A stretch of DNA of 64,000 nt, taken from NCBI GenBank assembly GCA_041390025.1, contig JAWKQR010000002.1, forward strand, positions 186,001 to 250,000, given 5' to 3'. This document shows, piece after piece, positions 35,137-41,800 of this stretch. Each line of letters begins with the position of its first letter. Position 1 is the stretch's first letter. The DNA is from JBFFMO01 sp041390025 (GTDB lineage Bacteria > Myxococcota_A > Bradymonadia > Bradymonadales > Bradymonadaceae). Both the position numbers and the translations under genes were made by a program. Under the pieces are notes generated by a model. The model was not told the DNA's origin. It made no database searches and saw nothing but the letters and a program-made list of their open reading frames with translations.

Positions 35137-36833
35137 ATGCTCGTCTCGTCTCGTCTCGTCTCGTCTCGTCTCGTCTCGTCTCGTCTCGTCTCGTCTCGGT
35201 CGTGGTCATTTTTTTTTGATGACGGTTGCTTTCCCGAGGGTAACCGTTGCAGCGTTTAGCGACTGCATTGCCGGCGGCAGTACTTTGCCAATACAGCGAC
35301 AAGCCATACAAGATTAACGTACTTCAGAATCCGGTTGGTCTCACGCTCAGTGAAAGCTATGCTGCCGTCCACCGCGCCGCACAGACTTGGAATGAAGGCG
35401 CAGTTCCGGCTCCTTCAAATACGCGGTCGAACCGAAAAGAACCTTGACAATGATTTAGCAGATTGTACTGCCAATGGCCGAGCGTTAATCTGATTTGTTT
35501 TTAGTTGGAACTCCCAGCCTCGCTGGCCAGCGGAGGGCCGTTGTTATGACAACAATGGCGACGCACGGTTCACCGGATTACGGTTAATGTAACCGCCACT
35601 ACATGGGGCGTCGGGGATTTGGGCTGGGTCAGAACGACCTTGTCCATAACATGTCACATGAGCTTGGTCACACTCTGGGTATCGGGCATCCGAATACCGA
35701 GGCCGCGGTCATGCAGAGCTGGCGTCTGTACCCCAGCATTACGTGACCTTTACACTGGGACATGAAGTGTGCGATCGAGCTGGGGGGACGGCGTGCTCTG
35801 CGTGGCTTTGCAGGCGTATCGCCGGTGGCAGCTTCCGACGCCAAATCAGTGGACCGGCGGCTATCACGGATCTGGCGGCTGGGGTGTGGCAAACGGCGGT
35901 GTGGGTGTCGATTGGACCTAACCACAACAACTTACTGGTCAGCAGCTGCTTTTCGCCAGTCGTCGAATTATAGCGATTCGCAGTTCGCATGTATACACCA
36001 AAGATTTGGACCAAAGCGAACGTATCTCGCGACGTCGTATTACGACTTCTATCGCTTCCGCCAACGACTGCGGTGTTTCGGGAGCATTCCATGGTATTAC
36101 GGATCGGGTGATTTCCGCATTGAATTTCGACTACCCCACCAATCACTCAACGAACGGAACCTTGCGCGCCTACATGGGTTACTCGACGAATTTTCAAGCT
36201 GGTTACAATGCCGGTTTCCTAAGTCACTGTGCAACATCCACCGGCTTTCTTGCTTGTGGCACAACAGACTTCATTAGGACTGGGAAACGATTGGCTGTTG
36301 GATGGGATGATCGCCACAATCGGACGCTGGTTGCGTGGGCTAACCAGAACCGGCTGACGAATGCAGACTCCCGACGTGTTCGAATCGCGGTCGGAGTGGT
36401 TGACAATACGACATTGGGACCACCTTTCGATGCACCGGTGCGCAGTTCCGTTGGCCCGGGCGTGGCATGTAAATCCGGCGAAGCTGGTGGGTACGATTGC
36501 ATCTTGGCCTATGTTGATGACGGCGACACGGTTTCAGACGTTGCGATTCGCAGATTCTCAAATTACGCGACAACGACGGGTTACGCGGCAACCTGGGATC
36601 CAACACCGCGCTCGTTAAGTATCTCGAGCTTTAATGCGCTAACTGCATGGTTTCACAATGCGTATTTCTATGTCGGTCTGGTCACCGCATCAGGTCAAAT
36701 TCGCGTGTATCGATCATTGGATGGCGCGACATGGAGCCTTTTTACGTACTTCTCGGGCCAATCATCCGTCGTTGGCCCTTCAAGTGTCAGCTATTTCACC
36801 GCCAATAATCAGATTGGCTGGTTCTCGGAGTAA
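35137..36833 (+). pseudogene. Secreted zincin metalloprotease (matrixin-like), frame-disrupted in its first half
   Basis: The zinc site and Met-turn are explicit at about 35650-35720: 'SHELGHTLGIGHPNTEAAV' followed by MQSW (HExxHxxGxxH plus Met). Upstream fragments in other frames include 'YSDKPYKINVLQNPVGLTL' and 'AVHRAAQTWNEGAV', an N-terminal matrixin-like start. Downstream, from 36006, 275 residues are clean to TAA 36833, including 'FQAGYNAGFLSHCATS' and propeller-like strands. Frames change several times between 35.2 and 36.0 kb. A start with GGAGGG is at ATG 35137, immediately followed by the CTCGT repeat, then a hydrophobic stretch readable as VVVIFFLMTVAFPRVTVAA if one T is added to the T9 run. 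The exact 5' end is uncertain. Confidence 0.7.
35140..35198 (+). repeat. Pentanucleotide microsatellite (CTCGT)11.8 directly after a start codon
   Basis: Fifty-nine bases of perfect CTCGT repeat follow ATG 35137, which has GGAGGG upstream. Because 5 is not a multiple of 3, all three frames of the repeat are open and encode cyclic LVSSR; each gained or lost unit changes the downstream frame. A T9 tract follows at 35209-35217. This is the classic layout of a phase-variable (contingency) gene, here before a secreted protease, although read errors could also alter the count. Confidence 0.85.
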
Positions 36834-36836
36834 ACA

Positions 36837-37652
36837 ATGCGAACAATCTTGTCCTTAGCGTTTATCCTTGGTGTCACAGCGTGTTCCGAATCCGAACAAA
36901 CAGTTGGGCCACCCCAGACAACGCCCGTTGAAAACGATCTCCAAGTTGAGCAGGTTGACCGGTCCAATTGGCCGAGTCCCGCGGTATCCTCGGAAGGAAA
37001 TTGCGTCAGTGAGCTTCTCGAGCCGATTTCGTTGTGCGACTGGAGTCAAGTCAATGACGGGATTGTTCTGGCGACGATTGAATCTGTGGAGCTTCTGTCG
37101 GCACCGTTTTTTGATGGCTACGGGACAAAGCTTGAAACATGCCAAAAGAAGGTGATTCCCGCCTTGCACCTGACTCTGACGGCCGTCGAAACGATCTCCG
37201 GCGAGACCGTGTCAGAGTTGTGGATCTACGAGAAGGGCATCTTCAACTCCCGTGTTTACGCTAACGAAGACGGTTTGGTCGAGTGGAGTAATCCAGAGAT
37301 CGGCTTCTATCCGGGACAACGTTTGGTTTTTCCGTTTTCGTATGCGTCGAATGGCTTGGCCTTCACAAATCTTTTTGCGCACTACCAAGTCAGCGCGGAT
37401 GGGTTGTTGCGTCGGCCAGGCGTTGTTGATGTGTGCAACGACAGGTCGCCGGATTTCAAGGATTTGGAGGCGTTAAGAGCACCCATCGAGGGCTGTGCAC
37501 CGTTGTCTGACGAGTGGCAGGGGTGGCCTGAATTCTTATCCAGCTCTTCTCCATCGTGTTCGAATGGTGACCCTGAAGGGTACTGCGTTGTCGCCTTGGA
37601 TTGTGACCTCGACCTAGAGACGTGCATCAACAATCGGTGCACGCCAAAATAG
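36837..37652 (+). CDS. Lipoprotein of unknown function
   Basis: This 271-residue protein has the lipoprotein signal MRTILSLAFILGVTAC. The mature part is mixed beta ('VNDGIVLATIESVELLSAP', 'ALHLTLTAVETISGE', 'YPGQRLVFPFSYAS') and ends in a small Cys cluster ('CSNGDPEGYCVV', 'CDLDLETCINNRC'). It begins 3 bp after the protease stop, so the two are an operon and may act together, for example as protease and inhibitor or anchor, by inference. Its frame is intact, unlike the gene before it. No family recognised. Confidence 0.75.
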   Translation: MRTILSLAFILGVTACSESEQTVGPPQTTPVENDLQVEQVDRSNWPSPAVSSEGNCVSELLEPISLCDWSQVNDGIVLATIESVELLSAPFFDGYGTKLETCQKKVIPALHLTLTAVETISGETVSELWIYEKGIFNSRVYANEDGLVEWSNPEIGFYPGQRLVFPFSYASNGLAFTNLFAHYQVSADGLLRRPGVVDVCNDRSPDFKDLEALRAPIEGCAPLSDEWQGWPEFLSSSSPSCSNGDPEGYCVVALDCDLDLETCINNRCTPK

Positions 37653-37729
37653 CGGTTCAACATTCGCAAAACCGGGCGACATGGTTTCCGCACTTTTGGT
37701 CACAAGACCAGACCTGAAAGTCGCCAAAG

Positions 37730-38242
37730 TTATCTGAAGGTTGACGCTGCTTCGATGGAGGCCGCAATGTCACTCATCGACCGAAACAGCACAAACGGGT
37801 CGTCTTTGGAGGTTTGAAAACCCCGTCGAATCCAGAATTCGGCGGCTTCCGAGTCCACCGCATTCACCATCAGGGCCCGACCCCCAATCAGTCCAGCGGC
37901 GGCGACACATCGATGAAGGGCATCCTTTAGCAATGCTGACCCAATCCCCTGACCTGCCCATCGGGTATCGGTCGCTAGTTGCCCGAGCAGGAGGCAGGGA
38001 ATCGGGTTGGGTGGCTGTCCTGTGCGAAGGTTCCGCGGCAGGTGACTGGGCACCACCGCTGTGGGTGCGAGGCCGTAGTAGCCAATGACCACCATGTCTA
38101 CATGGACGACTTGAACGGCCGTGAATCCGCGTTCTTGATTCGAAAGCGCTCGCGTCTTGAGCCACTGATCGAGGACCGACTTACCGCATTGAAACTCCGA
38201 CACCACGTGTTCGCTCGATAGGCGTTCGGGGGCCGAAATCAC
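37730..38242 (-). CDS. GNAT-family toxin (TacT-like)
   Basis: This 170-residue acetyltransferase is of the type that acetylates aminoacyl-tRNA in TacAT modules. It has 'FQCGKSVLDQWLKTRAL', 'VIGYYGLAPTAVV', the acetyl-CoA loop 'DTRWAGQGIGSALLKDAL' and 'AVDSEAAEFWIRRGF', all typical of TacT. The GTG start at 38242 overlaps the antitoxin stop (GTGA), giving the usual MISAPERL-like N-terminus; a longer start at 38275 would overlap the antitoxin by 37 bp. It forms an operon with the DUF1778 antitoxin. A relic of a similar gene lies at 34885-34950. Confidence 0.88.
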   Translation of the reverse strand: MISAPERLSSEHVVSEFQCGKSVLDQWLKTRALSNQERGFTAVQVVHVDMVVIGYYGLAPTAVVPSHLPRNLRTGQPPNPIPCLLLGQLATDTRWAGQGIGSALLKDALHRCVAAAGLIGGRALMVNAVDSEAAEFWIRRGFQTSKDDPFVLFRSMSDIAASIEAASTFR

Positions 38243-38541
38243 TCTTCGCTCTTGGGCTTGGATTGGGTCTCCCAAGGCGCAGGCCTTTTCAAAACGTCCA
38301 CGAGTTCGGGAACCGGTTGACCCGGTGCTGAGACCGCCGCCACGAAGTCGGTAAAAGCGGCCGCGGACATACCAACCATGACGCTTTCTAGGACGGCTTC
38401 CTCGGCTGCGCGAACTGCCGCGTCACGCATGAAATCCGTTCGCGAACGCCCCCGGAGTTTGGCGGCACGATCAATCATCGCCAAATCAGATTCGGGCAAT
38501 CGCATCGAAATCGGTTCTTTTCGCTCTGGCTTTGTCGTCAC
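38239..38541 (-). CDS. DUF1778-family antitoxin (TacA-like, RHH)
   Basis: This 100-residue protein starts at GTG 38541 with AGGAGAG upstream (VTTKPERKEPISMRLPES). The ribbon-helix-helix region 'ISMRLPESDLAMIDRAAKL' with 'RGRSRTDFMRDAAVRAAEE' is the DUF1778 DNA-binding domain. The acidic/Pro-rich tail would wrap the toxin. It lies upstream of and is coupled to the GNAT toxin, the standard TacA-TacT order, and should repress its own promoter together with the toxin. It is divergent from the FAAL gene, with about 150 bp between start codons that also hold the FAAL operator. Confidence 0.88.
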   Translation of the reverse strand: MTTKPERKEPISMRLPESDLAMIDRAAKLRGRSRTDFMRDAAVRAAEEAVLESVMVGMSAAAFTDFVAAVSAPGQPVPELVDVLKRPAPWETQSKPKSEE

Positions 38542-38610
38542 GACCTCTCCTCTGAAGGCAGAGTGTAGTGGTTGTATTGTAAAATGCAATACACGGCGTT
38601 GGGCAGCCAC

Positions 38611-38669
38611 TTAGACCGACCGGTAGGTTTGTTTCTCCGCTTGAAAACGTGGGGTTGAACCACTACACC
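38611..38669 (+). promoter_or_regulatory. FAAL promoter with palindromic operator, twin of the PKS promoter
   Basis: TTAGAC followed by ACCGACCGGTAGGT (38615-38628, near-palindrome centred on ACCGGT) is followed by TTGAAA (-35, 38641-38646), 17 bp and TACACC (38664-38669). GGAGGT at 38680-38685 is the ribosome binding site for ATG 38690. The match to 33581-33523 extends through operator, spacer, -35 and -10, and is far better than chance. It implies one regulator for the FAAL-ACP and PKS units. No TetR-type gene is in the window. Confidence 0.75.
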
Positions 38670-38689
38670 CCATCGCACTGGAGGTCGAA

Positions 38690-40519
38690 ATGGGCGAGCG
38701 AAAGAATTTTGGATTGGTGCGCGACGCGAAGGGGCCGACAGTGCCGCATGCCGTCGCCGAATACGAATTCCGCGAGGACGAAGGCTTCAAGTTCGTTCGA
38801 ATGGACGACACGGAGGCGTTCTACAGCTTCAAAGACCTCGTGCGCGAAATGAAGAACCGCGCCAAGCACTTGACCAACATGGGGCTGAAGAAGGGCGACC
38901 ACGTCGCGTTCATCATTCCCGAGCCCGAAGACTTCGTGTTGACGTTCCTTGGCGCCATGGCGGCAGGCATTGTCCCGGTGCCCATGTATCCGCCACTGTC
39001 GTTTGGAAAGCTCGACGCGTACATCGACGCGTCGGCTCGCATCATCGAGGCTTCGAAATCTCGCGTCCTCCTGACCGACAACCGTGTTCAAAACATCTTG
39101 TGGTCGCTCATCGATAAGGTCGATTGTCTCAAGCGTATCGAGACCGTCGATAGCCTCAAAAAGCCGCTGGACGGGCCGTTGCCCGAGGTCGTGGACCTGG
39201 CGCATGACGACTTGGCGTTCCTTCAGTTTACGAGCGGCAGTACGTCGCATCCCAAAGGCGTGGTCGTCACGCACGGCAGCCTGTTGGCGAATCTAGACGG
39301 CATCATGAACGTCGGTCTGAAGATCGACGACGACGACCGCGCGGTGAGCTGGTTGCCGCTCTATCACGACATGGGGCTCATCGGTTTCATGTTGGCGCCG
39401 GCATGGTACGGTGTGCCAACGACCTACTTGCCACCCACGACGTTCGTCAAACACCCCACGCGTTGGATGGAGACGATCAGCAACGAGAAAGGCACGATCT
39501 CGTTTGCGCCGAACTTCGCCTACGCATTGGCAACACGACGTACCAAACCCGAAAAAGTCGCGGCTTTGGACCTGCGACAGCTCAAGGCACTGGGCTGTGG
39601 CGCCGAGCCCAACCACCCCGATACCCTGAACGCGTTCGTCGAACATTTTGCGCCGGCCGGACTGCGCCCCGAGGCCCTTTTGCCCTGCTACGGCATGGCC
39701 GAAGCCACACTCGCCATCACGTTCATCGACCTGGCGGAGCCGCTGAAGGTCGACCGCGTGGACGCGGATCAATATCAAGCCACGAAGGTCGCCAGTGCCG
39801 CAACGGATGACGGAAACGTGTTGGAATTCGTGTCGTGCGGACGACCCTTTCCGGGACACGAAGTCTTGGTGTTAGGCGAAGACGGTCAACCTGTCGCTGA
39901 GCGACACGTTGGAGAGATCGTTTTTCGCGGCCCGAGTGTGACGCCCGGTTATTACGAAGTGCCCGACAAAACGGCCGAAAGCTTCCGTGCCGAAGGACTT
40001 TTCACGGGTGACCTCGGCTATTTTGCCGACGGCGAATTGTACGTCACGGGCCGCAAAAAAGACGTCATTATTTTGAACGGCCGTAATTACGATCCGCAAT
40101 CGATCGAATGGCTGGCACAGGAAATTGACGGAATTCGCAAAGGAAACGTGGTTGCGTTCTCGGTGCCTTCGGCTCGAACCGAAGAATTGGTCGTGGTTGC
40201 TGAAATTCGCGCCGGCAGCGATGTGGACGCGTTGAAAAAGGAAGTGGCGCGTGCCATCCGGGACGGCCTTGGATTGGCGCCAAGCGACGTGGCGCTCGTG
40301 GCAGCCGGCCAATTGCCAAAAACGTCGAGCGGAAAGTTGCAGCGCGCCAAAACACGCGAGCAGTACATGAGCGGCGAACTTGGTAAAGAAGGCGAGCGAA
40401 CCCATGGTGCCCAGGCGGACAAGGTGACGCTTGCCAAACATGTCGCGAAGTCGGCCGTTAGTCGCGTCAAACACAACGTGAAATCGGCTGTGTTTTCGCG
40501 TCTTGCGCGCGACGAATAA
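38690..40519 (+). CDS. Fatty acyl-AMP ligase (FAAL)
   Basis: This 609-residue adenylating enzyme activates a fatty acid with ATP and passes the acyl chain to an ACP. It shows the FAAL hallmarks 'FTSGSTSHPKGVVVTHG', 'SWLPLYHDMGLIGFMLAP', 'YGMAEATLA', 'TGDLGYFADGELYVTGRKKD' and 'VIILNGRNYDPQSIE', plus the adenylation-domain lysine near 'PKTSSGKLQRAKT'. The start has GGAGGT and a strong promoter. The free-standing ACP gene follows 57 bp downstream. With the PKS-AONS across the 5-kb gap it forms a complete lipid-loading module: the FAAL supplies the starter acyl group. Confidence 0.93.
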   Translation: MGERKNFGLVRDAKGPTVPHAVAEYEFREDEGFKFVRMDDTEAFYSFKDLVREMKNRAKHLTNMGLKKGDHVAFIIPEPEDFVLTFLGAMAAGIVPVPMYPPLSFGKLDAYIDASARIIEASKSRVLLTDNRVQNILWSLIDKVDCLKRIETVDSLKKPLDGPLPEVVDLAHDDLAFLQFTSGSTSHPKGVVVTHGSLLANLDGIMNVGLKIDDDDRAVSWLPLYHDMGLIGFMLAPAWYGVPTTYLPPTTFVKHPTRWMETISNEKGTISFAPNFAYALATRRTKPEKVAALDLRQLKALGCGAEPNHPDTLNAFVEHFAPAGLRPEALLPCYGMAEATLAITFIDLAEPLKVDRVDADQYQATKVASAATDDGNVLEFVSCGRPFPGHEVLVLGEDGQPVAERHVGEIVFRGPSVTPGYYEVPDKTAESFRAEGLFTGDLGYFADGELYVTGRKKDVIILNGRNYDPQSIEWLAQEIDGIRKGNVVAFSVPSARTEELVVVAEIRAGSDVDALKKEVARAIRDGLGLAPSDVALVAAGQLPKTSSGKLQRAKTREQYMSGELGKEGERTHGAQADKVTLAKHVAKSAVSRVKHNVKSAVFSRLARDE

Positions 40520-40576
40520 TCGCAGCAAAGTGCGTCAACCAAAGGCCAACCCAAAGCATCCGAAGACGGAGACGGC

Positions 40577-40813
40577 GTGAAGACCGACCAAGATTTGATC
40601 GAATTGTTTCAAGAAGCAGCTGCCGAAATTGTGGGCCGCACCTTTGAAGGAATTACTCCAAATACTGAAATCGGCGAGCTCGGAATTGACTCGGTCGATT
40701 TGCTCGAAATTTTTGGATTTGTCGAAGACGAACTACACATCAAACTCGCTGACGCTGATCTGGCGGAAGTCACGACCTTGCACGATCTCGGGGAATTAAT
40801 TCGCCGCAGTTAA
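40577..40813 (+). CDS. Stand-alone acyl carrier protein
   Basis: This 78-residue ACP starts at GTG 40577 with GGAG upstream. The phosphopantetheine serine is in 'GELGIDSVDLLEIF'; the four-helix acidic profile is normal. It should be converted to holo form by a PPTase; an Sfp-type one is encoded at 53858-54511. Its position directly after FAAL marks it as the acceptor of the activated fatty acid, which would then prime the PKS. It is followed 14 bp later by an M23 peptidase gene. Confidence 0.93.
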   Translation: MKTDQDLIELFQEAAAEIVGRTFEGITPNTEIGELGIDSVDLLEIFGFVEDELHIKLADADLAEVTTLHDLGELIRRS

Positions 40814-40827
40814 ACCACGGAAACGCC

Positions 40828-41772
40828 ATGAAATCTCGTCCCAGCCTCGCCGAAACCTTTGGATTGACCGAACCCCTGACGCGGATTGGACAGGTGAAGA
40901 TGGCGCTTGGCGGGGATGAATTCACGCCGGCGAGCAAGTGGGGCGTGAGCTCCCTCAAGATTTTTAAGCCCGCGCTGAGCGTCAAAACGTGGGCTGGATG
41001 GCGCCCAGAGGATCGGTTGGTCCCGGTCACGAATTTCTTCAACCGCACACAGACGCCAATCGACCAGGGTTGGTCGGTCAAGAAGACCCAGGTGCGCGAT
41101 TTCCGCGGCGGAACGACCACCTACGACAGTCATAACGGGACCGATTTCGCGATTCCGGTGGGGACCTTGGTTTTGACACCGGCGGCGGGCGTCGTGATGC
41201 GCGTGAGCAGCGAGTTCCATCGCGGTGGGCTCAAGATTTTGATCGACCACGGCCAAGGCCTGATGACGACGTCTGGCCACCTCGCTCGCTCGCTCGTCAA
41301 GGTCGGTGATGTGCTTGAGCGGGGCGCCCCCATCGCACTTTCGGGGTATTCGGGCTTGGATGCGATTGTGGCATTCCCGTGGAGTGTGCCTCACGTGCAT
41401 TTCAACACGTGGCTCAACGGCGTTCCCGTCGATCCGTTTGCCACCGAAGACGAAGTTTCGCTTTGGGTAGAGCGCAATAGCCCGGTTCCACACACCCTAG
41501 CGAAAGACGCGCCCATGCCCTACGAGCCGTCGCATTGGGATATGGATGCGGTCGACGAAATCATCGCGGGATGCGTCGATCCTGAGCTTCGCTCTGCGTT
41601 AGACGCGACGACGGACGAGCTGCGTCGGGTGGGCGATGTCGTGTTCATGAAGAACTATTTCCCAACACGATTCCAAGTCGATAAAAACGTCTATAATCAG
41701 ACGTTTGAGCGCGCACCCATGCTTGATTTGCCGTTTTCGGATGCAAGCTACGACGGTGTGAAGCTACTCTAA
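40828..41772 (+). CDS. M23-family metallopeptidase-like protein
   Basis: This 314-residue protein has a LytM/M23 fold. The zinc ligands are visible in 'DSHNGTDFAIP' (HxxxD), 'LMTTSGHLAR' and 'VPHVHFNTW' (HxH). The loop 'VLTPAAGVVMRVSSEFHRGG' is typical. No signal peptide is evident (MKSRPSLAETFGLTEP), which is unusual for a cell-wall hydrolase, so it may act on an internal substrate or leave by another route. It starts 14 bp after the ACP gene and is likely in the FAAL operon. The C-terminal 110 residues are not assigned. Confidence 0.8.
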   Translation: MKSRPSLAETFGLTEPLTRIGQVKMALGGDEFTPASKWGVSSLKIFKPALSVKTWAGWRPEDRLVPVTNFFNRTQTPIDQGWSVKKTQVRDFRGGTTTYDSHNGTDFAIPVGTLVLTPAAGVVMRVSSEFHRGGLKILIDHGQGLMTTSGHLARSLVKVGDVLERGAPIALSGYSGLDAIVAFPWSVPHVHFNTWLNGVPVDPFATEDEVSLWVERNSPVPHTLAKDAPMPYEPSHWDMDAVDEIIAGCVDPELRSALDATTDELRRVGDVVFMKNYFPTRFQVDKNVYNQTFERAPMLDLPFSDASYDGVKLL

Positions 41773-41800
41773 GCGTCGTTCATTTCATTTTGGGGAGAAG

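Noticed and set aside
35140..35198. CTCGT repeat considered as a CRISPR or satellite array
   Set aside because: Unit is only 5 bp with no spacers, so it is a microsatellite.
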